Source: Alcaligenaceae bacterium (GTDB lineage Bacteria > Pseudomonadota > Gammaproteobacteria > Burkholderiales > Burkholderiaceae). Taken from it: a stretch of DNA of 6,607 nucleotides. The notes under the pieces are model-generated. The model worked only from the letters and a program-made list of their open reading frames with translations. It did not search any database and had not been told where the DNA came from. Shown in pieces: positions 1-5,337 of the stretch. The DNA is taken from NCBI GenBank assembly GCA_947372575.1, contig CANBUF010000116.1, positions 1 to 6,607 of the forward strand, given 5' to 3'. The translations under genes and the position numbers were made by a program. The stretch's first letter is position 1, and each line of letters starts with the position of its first letter.

Positions 1-683
1 ACGCGATCAGCAATGCGTGCCACAACCCCCAGATCATGCGTGATGAGCACCATGGCAATGCCAAGCTCGCTTTGCAGATCGGCCAGTAAGCGCAAAATCT
101 GGGCCTGGATTGTGACATCGAGTGCCGTGCTGGGTTCGTCTGCAATCAATAGTGCAGGTCCGCACATGAGTGCCATGGCAATCATCACCCGTTGGCGTAA
201 GCCGCCCGATAATTGATGTGGATATTGACCGAGTCGTTGGGCCGCCGAAGCAATGCCTACTTTTTCGAGTAATTCGATGGCGCGTTGTTGCGCCTGGAGG
301 CTGTTGGCGCCCGTGTGATGACGATAATGCTCGGTCAGCTGATCACCAATGGTGTAGGCGGGGTTGAGTGCAGTCATGGGCTCCTGAAAAATCATCGCCA
401 TTTGATTGCCTCGCAAATTGTTGATGCGCTTTGCACTGGCAGTCGTTAAGTCTTCGCCCAGAAAGGATAACGATTGCGTTCGCCGTTTTGCGACCTTTGG
501 GAGCAAGCCCATGATCGAGAGTGAGGTCATAGATTTTCCACAACCCGATTCACCCACAATGCAAAGTGTCTCACCGCGACGGACCTGAAAGGAGACGTTA
601 CGCACCGCATGCAGTGGACCCGCCGCAGTTTTGATATCAACATCAAGCCCTTTTACTTCCAGAACGATTTCCTGTTCAGTCAT
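1..683 (-). CDS. Peptide-type ABC transporter ATP-binding protein (DppD/OppD-like), 3'-truncated by the window edge
   Basis: Cytoplasmic ATPase subunit that would power the importer encoded just upstream. Translating the minus strand from ATG at 683 gives 227 codons open to the window edge, starting [15 protein letters not shown]. Visible ABC motifs in order: Walker A GESGCGKS (residues 44-51), Q-loop Gln100 in [12 protein letters not shown], signature LSGGLRQR (158-165), Walker B LLIADEP with catalytic Glu183, D-loop TALD (186-189) and H-loop His216 in LITHDLG. The MTALNP and QRVMIAMAL stretches are typical of the DppD/OppD branch. Family members usually run about 320-330 residues, so the C-terminal oligopeptide-transporter domain lies off the left edge. 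The start follows the permease stop by 2 nt and has an AGAGGA Shine-Dalgarno (complement of 691-696) 7 nt upstream, inside the end of the permease gene. The signature has Leu where Met or Gln is usual, a mild variant. Family assignment is firm; substrate is unknown. Confidence 0.95.
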   Translation of the reverse strand, partial: MTEQEIVLEVKGLDVDIKTAAGPLHAVRNVSFQVRRGETLCIVGESGCGKSMTSLSIMGLLPKVAKRRTQSLSFLGEDLTTASAKRINNLRGNQMAMIFQEPMTALNPAYTIGDQLTEHYRHHTGANSLQAQQRAIELLEKVGIASAAQRLGQYPHQLSGGLRQRVMIAMALMCGPALLIADEPSTALDVTIQAQILRLLADLQSELGIAMVLITHDLGVVARIADR

Positions 684-685
684 GT

Positions 686-1594
686 TCAGGTCCTCTCATC
701 TGGAGTAAAGAGCTGGTGTAATCCGTCACCTGCCAGATTGATTGCAAAAATCAGTATCGCTAAGGCTGTGCCTGGAATGGCAATCAACCAGAAAGAAAAG
801 AACATGTAGGATTTCGCCTCAGAGATCATCAGTCCCCACGATGGCAGGGGAGGCTGCACGCCCAGACCTAAAAAGGAAAGCGCGGCCTCAAGCAGGATCG
901 CGCTTGCGGCTTCGAGTGTTGCGATCACAATCAGATGCGGCATGACATTCGGTAGAACTTCTGTCATCAAAATACGAAAAGTCGAGGCACCAGCAGATTG
1001 CGCAGCTGCGATGTATTCCATGGAACGCACTTGCTGGGTGGCGCTACGCATGACCACCGCAAAACGGTCCCATTTCAGCAGTCCAAGCACCAGGATGACA
1101 ACCCAGAGCGAGCTCCCGACAATGGCCACGGTGGCGAGCGCGACCAGAATCACTGGCATGGACAGGCGCGTGGTCACAAGAAACGAGACCATCATATCGG
1201 CACGTCCACCAAAGTAACCGGCCAGCATGCCCATCGTCGTGCCGATGAGCCCCGAGATGACGGCCACACTGATGCCAATCAATAATGAGATACGCGCGCC
1301 ATAAATCAGGCGCGATAAGTAATCACGTCCAAGTTGATCTGTACCAAGAGGATGTAACCATGTTCCTTTGGCGAACCAAGCAGGTGGCACCGTGCGATAA
1401 GCCAAGTCTTGAACATAGGGATCGTAGGGTGCGAAAAGTGGTGCAAAAATCGCAAGCACCACAATCACGAGCAGCAGACCACAGCCAATTGTCAAGGCCT
1501 TATTTTGTGTGATCCGCTGCCAGAGAGGTCGGCGACGTGATGCCTGGCTACCTACCGTGGAGACAAAGGACTTGCTTGGTGTAGTGGTCGACAT
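686..1594 (-). CDS. Peptide-type ABC transporter permease (DppC/OppC-like)
   Basis: Inner-membrane permease, 302 residues, the usual length for DppC/OppC proteins. An N-terminal cytoplasmic stretch (1-33) leads into the first membrane segment (about 34-56, ending in APLFAPYDP as in the OppC N-terminal domain). The family hallmark HPLGTDQLGRDYLSRL sits at 81-96. Further hydrophobic segments lie near 103-127, 137-160, 162-174, 220-243 and 265-288, six in total. The ATPase-contacting EAA loop is seen as AAAQSAG (196-202) followed by LPN (214-216), then the conserved block LLEAALSFLGLGVQPP (234-249). It pairs with the DppB-like permease whose stop codon lies 6 nt upstream; the ATPase gene starts 2 nt after its own stop. 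The Shine-Dalgarno is weak (an A-tract precedes the ATG), so translation probably depends on coupling to the upstream gene. Transported substrate cannot be told from the sequence. Confidence 0.96.
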   Translation of the reverse strand: MSTTTPSKSFVSTVGSQASRRRPLWQRITQNKALTIGCGLLLVIVVLAIFAPLFAPYDPYVQDLAYRTVPPAWFAKGTWLHPLGTDQLGRDYLSRLIYGARISLLIGISVAVISGLIGTTMGMLAGYFGGRADMMVSFLVTTRLSMPVILVALATVAIVGSSLWVVILVLGLLKWDRFAVVMRSATQQVRSMEYIAAAQSAGASTFRILMTEVLPNVMPHLIVIATLEAASAILLEAALSFLGLGVQPPLPSWGLMISEAKSYMFFSFWLIAIPGTALAILIFAINLAGDGLHQLFTPDERT

Positions 1595-1600
1595 ATTTTT

Positions 1601-2518
1601 TTAAGCCACCCGTATCCGTGGATCAAGCCAGGCATTTGCAATATCAGAGGCCAGGGTCAGCAGGATATAAATGACAGACAGCAATAACACGATAATTTGT
1701 GTCACAGGAAAGTCTTTGAAAGTAATGCTTTGATAGGCCAGGTATCCAAGGCCATCCAGCGCAAAGATCGTTTCGATCACAACCGATCCGCCGAGCAGGA
1801 ATCCAAGTTGTACTGCAGCCAGTGCGACGACGGGTACGATCGCGTTACGAAGCGCGTGCTTGAAAATAATGGTACGCGCAGGCAAACCCTTGGCACGCGC
1901 CGTTCGGATGTAATCGGCACTTAGCACTTCAATCATGCCTGCCCGAATCAAACGCATGAAGGCCGGTGCAACGTAATAGCCCAGGGCAATGGCGGGCATC
2001 ACAAAATGCTGCCAGCTACCGCTTCCGGAGACCGGTAGCACGTGCCAGCTGATCGAAAACAACATGATTAGAATCAATGCGAAAAAGAAATTCGGTAAAG
2101 CCTGCCCGAGCACGGCAATTCCCAGACATAGTCGGTCCACCCAGCTGTTTTTATAGATCGCAGCCAGTACCCCCAATGGCACCGAAATCAGCAGCGCAAA
2201 GCCCAGCGCGTAGACTGCCAGAAGCAGGGTGGTTTCGAGTTTGCTAAAGACTAACGGACCCACGGCTGTCTTGAAATAGACCGACATACCGAGATCACCG
2301 CGTACGATTTGCCAGAGCCAGCTTGCGTACTGAACCGCCAGCGGACGATCGAACCCGTAGGTTTTGCGGATCATATCGATGTCAGCCTGGCGGGCACCTT
2401 CACCCGCCAGCGCGACTGCTGGGTCACCCGTCAGATGTAGTAGCAGATACGCAATAATGGACACGGTCAGTGCCACCATCACCGCCAGACCCAGGCGTTT
2501 GAGCAAATAACCAGTCAT
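1601..2518 (-). CDS. Peptide-type ABC transporter permease (DppB/OppB-like)
   Basis: Inner-membrane permease partner of the DppC-like protein, 305 residues, the normal family length. Sequence signs: N-terminal membrane helix (about 9-28) after MTGYLLKRLG, then the periplasmic GDPA (31-34) and GFDRPLAVQYASWL (55-68) motifs and GDLGMS (74-79), all standard in DppB proteins. Helices follow near 96-121, 131-156, 172-190, 225-248 and 272-292. The EAA-type coupling loop is DYIRTARAKGLP (202-213) with HALRNAIVPV (221-230). GGSVVIETIFALDGLG (243-258) and the closing LDPRIR (298-303) are hallmark C-terminal motifs. The ATG at 2516-2518 lies 3 nt after the binding-protein stop, with GGAAA (complement of 2525-2529) 6 nt upstream, so it is the second gene of the operon. 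Family assignment is firm, substrate unassigned. Confidence 0.96.
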   Translation of the reverse strand: MTGYLLKRLGLAVMVALTVSIIAYLLLHLTGDPAVALAGEGARQADIDMIRKTYGFDRPLAVQYASWLWQIVRGDLGMSVYFKTAVGPLVFSKLETTLLLAVYALGFALLISVPLGVLAAIYKNSWVDRLCLGIAVLGQALPNFFFALILIMLFSISWHVLPVSGSGSWQHFVMPAIALGYYVAPAFMRLIRAGMIEVLSADYIRTARAKGLPARTIIFKHALRNAIVPVVALAAVQLGFLLGGSVVIETIFALDGLGYLAYQSITFKDFPVTQIIVLLLSVIYILLTLASDIANAWLDPRIRVA

Positions 2519-2521
2519 AAG

Positions 2522-4078
2522 TTATTTCCAGTTCATATCCCAAAACCGCACCAGCTCATCGTAATAGGGTGTGAAGTTCAGATCCTTGTTTGCTACGTAA
2601 TATACCGGCAGCGACCAGAGTGGGACCGCATAGGCTTTTTCGGAAATCATCACCAAGGCCTTGTTGTACATTTCTTTGCGTGCGACAGGATCGATGATGT
2701 GGTCCGCTTTGTCGAGCAAGGCGATCACCTCTGGATCACGCGCCGTGTCATCGCCGCCACCCCCAAAATAAACGGGTGTTGAGGCCGAGGTATCGTTGAC
2801 AAGGTTCGAACCCCAGGTCTGATGCCCAATGGCCGATTTATTCGCACGTACCTGATCACGCATCGCTGCATATTGCATGAAATTCAGTTTTGCCTTGATT
2901 CCCACTGCTTGCAGGTAGTTGATCATGGCCTCAGTCTGATCGCGTTCACGATAGGCCATCAGTTCGACTGTGAGACCGTTGGGCAATCCTGCTTCGGCCA
3001 GGAGTTTCTTTGAGAGGGCAGGGTCGTATTTGTAAATCGTCACGCCATCGCTGCTGCAACCGACTTGTGAGGGCGTACAGATTGAATTAATCAGTGCACC
3101 ACCACCGACGATGTTCTTGAGTATCGCTTCACGATCAATCGAGTGTGCGATTGCCTGGCGAACCCGGATGTCCTTGAGCTCCGGACTTGGTGAGCCGTCG
3201 AGCGTATTCATTTGCAGGAATACGATTCGCATGGTGTTGCCATTGACCACTTGCAAGTTAGGCAGCGTTTTCAGATTGTCTGCCTGATCCTTCGGGACAT
3301 TCATGATGAAATCTTCACCGCCTGACATCACCTCAGCCATTTGCGTCTGACGATCTGGAATAAAGCGGATTTTCACTTTGCTGATTTTGGGTTGTGTCTT
3401 GGGAGACTCTTTAAAGTAATTGTCAAAGCGCTCAAGCGAGACCGATTTGCCAGGAATATATTCGGTAATTTTGTAGGGGCCAGAACCAACGGGTTTGGCA
3501 TTCATACCGCTCGGGCCAACTTCCTGGTAATACTTTGCCGGATAAATGGGCAACGTTGTCGACAGATAATCGATGGCAGCAGGAAATGGTTCTTTACTGA
3601 TAATTCGGACTTTGAATTTGTCCAGCTTTTCGACTTTATCAATCCAGCGTACGTTTTGCTGGGTCGTGGCCTTGTTCTTTGGGTCGGCCATGTAATTCAA
3701 TGTGTAGACGACTGAGTCTGCATCGAACTCCTCGCCGTTATGAAACTTGACCCCTTCGCGTAACTCGAACTCGAGCGTGCGGTCGTCAATCTGTTTCCAG
3801 CTTTTTGCGAGCAGGCCCTTGTACTCATTGGTGATTGGATCACGGTAGAGCAGGTTATCCCAGACGTTTGCACCAATAATCACGCCAATGCGCACATTAT
3901 TAAAGTAAGGATCGATGTTTTCAGGCGCCTGTTCATAGGCCATGCCCAGCGTGTCGTTGGCTTTATTTGCGCAGGCAGGTGGAGCGAGCATCGCTGTGGC
4001 GATTAGGCAACCAGACAGCGCGAGCCCGGCTTTGAGCCGTTGTAAGCTGGATACGGAAAACGAAAGGTTCTTTTTCAT
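2522..4078 (-). CDS. Peptide-type ABC transporter periplasmic substrate-binding protein (SBP_bac_5 family)
   Basis: Periplasmic receptor of the importer, 518 residues from the chosen start MKKNLSFSV. A 541-residue reading from 4147 is open, but the start at 4078 has an AGGA site 5 nt upstream and a proper signal peptide directly after it, while the extra 23 residues do not look like a leader. The signal has a basic n-region, a hydrophobic core near 17-32 and likely signal peptidase I cleavage after ACA (35-37). Family 5 (cluster C) motifs: LEFELREGVKFHNGEEFDAD (102-121), PVGSGPYKI (196-204), VRQAIAHSIDREAIL (306-320), YDPALSKKLLAEAGLPNG (351-368) and ARDPEVIALLDKAD (446-459). The mature protein has only two cysteines, Cys334 and Cys341, a likely disulfide. 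The GDxxDP-type segment of classical dipeptide receptors is replaced by WGSNLVNDTSASTPVYF (422-438), so I would not call it DppA. First gene of the minus-strand operon; substrate unknown. Confidence 0.94.
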   Translation of the reverse strand: MKKNLSFSVSSLQRLKAGLALSGCLIATAMLAPPACANKANDTLGMAYEQAPENIDPYFNNVRIGVIIGANVWDNLLYRDPITNEYKGLLAKSWKQIDDRTLEFELREGVKFHNGEEFDADSVVYTLNYMADPKNKATTQQNVRWIDKVEKLDKFKVRIISKEPFPAAIDYLSTTLPIYPAKYYQEVGPSGMNAKPVGSGPYKITEYIPGKSVSLERFDNYFKESPKTQPKISKVKIRFIPDRQTQMAEVMSGGEDFIMNVPKDQADNLKTLPNLQVVNGNTMRIVFLQMNTLDGSPSPELKDIRVRQAIAHSIDREAILKNIVGGGALINSICTPSQVGCSSDGVTIYKYDPALSKKLLAEAGLPNGLTVELMAYRERDQTEAMINYLQAVGIKAKLNFMQYAAMRDQVRANKSAIGHQTWGSNLVNDTSASTPVYFGGGGDDTARDPEVIALLDKADHIIDPVARKEMYNKALVMISEKAYAVPLWSLPVYYVANKDLNFTPYYDELVRFWDMNWK

Positions 4079-4083
4079 AAGGA

Positions 4084-4089
4084 TCCTGG
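4084..4089 (-). promoter_or_regulatory. Ribosome binding site that sets the binding-protein start
   Basis: On the minus strand this reads CCAGGA, with the AGGA core 5 nt before the ATG at 4078. It lies in the 8-bp palindrome AGGATCCT (4080-4087). It supports the 518-residue reading over the 541-residue one, together with the signal peptide that begins at this ATG. Confidence 0.7.
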
Positions 4090-4095
4090 TTTTCA

Positions 4096-4116
4096 GACAT
4101 GCGCATGATGCATGTC
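4096..4116. repeat. Inverted repeat in the leader of the binding-protein gene
   Basis: GACATGC and GCATGTC form perfect 7-bp arms around a 7-nt spacer. The left half also contains the palindrome ATGCGCAT (4099-4106) and the right half ATGCAT (4108-4113). It lies 17 nt upstream of the binding-protein start codon, just before its ribosome binding site. It could be an operator or a hairpin in the mRNA leader; no T-run follows on either strand, so it does not look like an intrinsic terminator. Confidence 0.55.
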
Positions 4117-4127
4117 CGATACGTCGT

Positions 4128-4151
4128 TGATTCAAGCATTCACTCAAGCAA
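4128..4151. repeat. Tandem 12-bp direct repeat sharing TCAAGCA
   Basis: TGATTCAAGCAT (4128-4139) and TCACTCAAGCAA (4140-4151) match at 9 of 12 positions, with TCAAGCA exact at 4132-4138 and 4144-4150. A spacing of 12 bp places the copies a little over one helical turn apart, as for side-by-side binding of a regulator. Function is inferred only from position between divergent genes. Confidence 0.4.
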
Positions 4152-4165
4152 TTTGTATGCCAAAT
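4151..4165. repeat. Inverted repeat ATTTG-N5-CAAAT, candidate operator
   Basis: ATTTGTATGCCAAAT has perfect 5-bp arms around TATGC near the middle of the divergent region, and it overlaps the tentative -10 box for the importer operon. The TTGTATGC core loosely resembles operators of FCD-type GntR regulators, which often control uptake operons; this resemblance is suggestive only, as short AT-rich dyads occur by chance. Confidence 0.4.
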
Positions 4166-4192
4166 ATACCTGATGTCTCTGTATATGTTGTT

Positions 4193-4205
4193 GATATGTT
4201 ATATC
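4193..4205. repeat. Inverted repeat GATAT-GTT-ATATC upstream of the hydrolase gene
   Basis: Perfect 5-bp arms around a 3-nt spacer, ending 34 nt before the hydrolase ATG and overlapping its tentative extended -10 box. It may be a repressor site, or simply reflect AT-rich promoter sequence. Confidence 0.35.
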
Positions 4206-4227
4206 TCTAAAAATCTGGACTAACCAC

Positions 4228-4232
4228 GAGAG
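4228..4232 (+). promoter_or_regulatory. Ribosome binding site of the hydrolase gene
   Basis: GAGAG lies 7 nt before ATG 4240-4242. A TTG codon at 4237 immediately precedes that ATG in frame, but its spacing to GAGAG is shorter (4 nt), so ATG 4240 is preferred and the protein starts MSNDALQQ. Confidence 0.6.
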
Positions 4233-4239
4233 AATATTG

Positions 4240-5289
4240 ATGTCGAATGATGCCTTACAACAAGCCGTGCAATTTTCGATAGACCACGAATCAACCTGGG
4301 ACCGTGATTGCAACGGAGTGTGGGGCGTCCATATTTCGGATCCGCCACCCTGGAACCGCTTGTATGGTCCCGTCCATTCACGTGGTCCGGTCTCCGGCAC
4401 AATCATTCAGGATGGTAAAACACTCGTCTCATGGGGCGAGCCGCAGCGTGCTGATTTGACGTTTAGCGTTGCCAAGACCTGCCTGGCGATTCTCGCTGGC
4501 GTCGCGCATGATCGCGGCCTGATGCCAGACGTGCATGAACCAATAGGCAAACGCGTGCACGGCATTGGCTTTGACGAAGGCAACAATGCACTGATTACCT
4601 GGGCGCAGATGTTGCAGCAGACCAGCGAATGGGAAGGCACCTGCTTTGACATTCCAGACCAGGCTGATCGTTACCGCGCGGTCACTTTTGCCAAAGCGCC
4701 CGATGGTAAAAAAGGTGATGCCCGCCCATTGCAGACGCCCGGTACATACTGGGAATATAACGATGTCCGTATCAATCAGCTTTCGCTTGCCTTGCTGCAT
4801 CTGTTCCAGCGTCCGCTCCCTGAGGTGTTCCGCGAAGCCATCATGCGTCCGCTCGGCGCCTCTGAGAACTGGAGCTGGGTAGGCTATGACAACGCCTGGG
4901 TCGAGATCGCCGGCAAGCGCGTGCAGTCTGTCCCGGGTGGAACGCATTGGGGCGGTGGCATGTCGATCAGCAGTGAGGATCAGGCCCTGGTAGGTCAGAT
5001 GCTGTTGAGCGAAGGAATGTCCAGGGATGGCAAGCGTGTACTGTCTGCCGAATGGATCAAACAAATGCAGGTGCCTTGCGATCTGGCACCGTTCTATGGC
5101 TATCTGGTCTGGTTGAACACGGACCGGTTGGTCTTTCCAAGTGTTCCCGCCTCGAGTTATTTCGCCGTCGGTGCAGGAAGCTCGTTTACCTGGATCGAGC
5201 CAGAAAAAAAGCTGGTTGTCATTGTTCGCTGGCTGAATTCTGCCCATGCCAATGAATTTTTTGGCAAGGTTTACGACGCAATAGTATGA
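4240..5289 (+). CDS. Serine hydrolase of the beta-lactamase / PBP-like fold, cytoplasmic
   Basis: Predicted serine hydrolase of the class C beta-lactamase-related superfamily (PF00144-like), 349 residues. The nucleophile motif SxxK is SVAK (76-79). The second motif lies in TYWEYNDVRINQLSLALL (169-186): where class C enzymes have Tyr-x-Asn this protein has Tyr173-Asn174-Asp175. GTHWGGGMSISSEDQALVGQ (234-253) corresponds to the superfamily's conserved GGG/S block, and the third active-site region is GAGSSFTWIEPEKKLVVIV (311-329) instead of KTG. No signal peptide or membrane helix is visible, so it is probably cytoplasmic, unlike true beta-lactamases and PBPs. The superfamily includes esterases, D-aminopeptidases, amidases and 6-aminohexanoate-dimer hydrolases. 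Divergent placement beside a peptide-type importer suggests that it hydrolyses an imported amide, peptide or ester (inference). An antibiotic-resistance role is unlikely given the location and altered motifs. Confidence 0.88.
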   Translation: MSNDALQQAVQFSIDHESTWDRDCNGVWGVHISDPPPWNRLYGPVHSRGPVSGTIIQDGKTLVSWGEPQRADLTFSVAKTCLAILAGVAHDRGLMPDVHEPIGKRVHGIGFDEGNNALITWAQMLQQTSEWEGTCFDIPDQADRYRAVTFAKAPDGKKGDARPLQTPGTYWEYNDVRINQLSLALLHLFQRPLPEVFREAIMRPLGASENWSWVGYDNAWVEIAGKRVQSVPGGTHWGGGMSISSEDQALVGQMLLSEGMSRDGKRVLSAEWIKQMQVPCDLAPFYGYLVWLNTDRLVFPSVPASSYFAVGAGSSFTWIEPEKKLVVIVRWLNSAHANEFFGKVYDAIV

Positions 5290-5290
5290 T
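5261..5290 (+). promoter_or_regulatory. Candidate sigma-70 promoter for the DUF3300 gene
   Basis: TTGGCA (5261-5266, one mismatch to TTGACA) and TATGAT (5285-5290, one mismatch to TATAAT) are separated by 18 nt. The -10 box overlaps the hydrolase TGA stop (5287-5289). Transcription would begin near 5297, giving a leader of about 40 nt before the ATG at 5338. It suggests that the DUF3300 gene can be expressed apart from the hydrolase gene; no terminator hairpin separates the two, so read-through is also possible. Confidence 0.45.
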
Positions 5291-5327
5291 CTAAGTTGTA
5301 TTTGATTTTGATACGCCATCAGCCTTT

Positions 5328-5332
5328 AAGGA
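5328..5332 (+). promoter_or_regulatory. Ribosome binding site that sets the DUF3300 start
   Basis: AAGGA, 5 nt before ATG 5338-5340. It favours this ATG, which opens directly into a signal peptide, over an in-frame TTG at 5296 that would add 14 residues without leader character. Confidence 0.75.
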
Positions 5333-5337
5333 TCACC

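Larger units (their letters stand above)
4079..4239. promoter_or_regulatory. Divergent intergenic control region between importer operon and hydrolase gene
   Basis: These 161 nt separate two divergently read transcription units and must hold both promoters unless these lie inside the genes. The hydrolase-proximal half is clearly AT-rich. On the minus strand TATATT (complement of 4163-4168) is one mismatch from a -10 box and would give a leader of roughly 80 nt for the binding-protein mRNA, but no good -35 box precedes it. On the plus strand TGTTATATC (4197-4205) resembles an extended -10 for the hydrolase, again without a clear -35. The weak core elements and the several repeats here (listed separately) fit activator- or repressor-controlled promoters. 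No regulator gene is present in the window. That this is a control region is likely; the individual promoter boxes are tentative. Confidence 0.6.

Noticed and set aside
942..1285. Two plus-strand open frames of 91 and 95 codons
   Set aside because: Both are antisense to the DppC-like permease, whose conserved motifs cover this region; their translations look like shadows and have no convincing ribosome binding sites.
4007..4018. Lipobox-like LSGC in the binding-protein signal sequence (residues 21-24), suggesting a lipoprotein
   Set aside because: Only about seven hydrophobic residues precede the cysteine and the hydrophobic core continues beyond it to a good ACA signal peptidase I site, so a soluble periplasmic protein is more likely.
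4079..4147. N-terminal extension of the binding protein to 541 residues
   Set aside because: The 23 extra residues carry two cysteines and no leader features, while the internal ATG at 4078 has both a ribosome binding site and a signal peptide.
4140..4406. Minus-strand open frame across the divergent intergenic region and hydrolase start
   Set aside because: It is antisense to the hydrolase N-terminus, overlaps the control region and resembles no known protein.
4429..5319. A 296-codon open frame on the minus strand, antisense to the hydrolase gene
   Set aside because: It lies entirely across the hydrolase gene, which has clear catalytic motifs. Its translation shows no recognisable domain and has arginine/histidine-rich composition typical of an antisense shadow.
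5290..5337. Possible terminator between the hydrolase and DUF3300 genes
   Set aside because: The only symmetry is the short CCTTTAAGG at 5323-5331, which coincides with the ribosome binding site; there is no GC-rich stem followed by a T-run.
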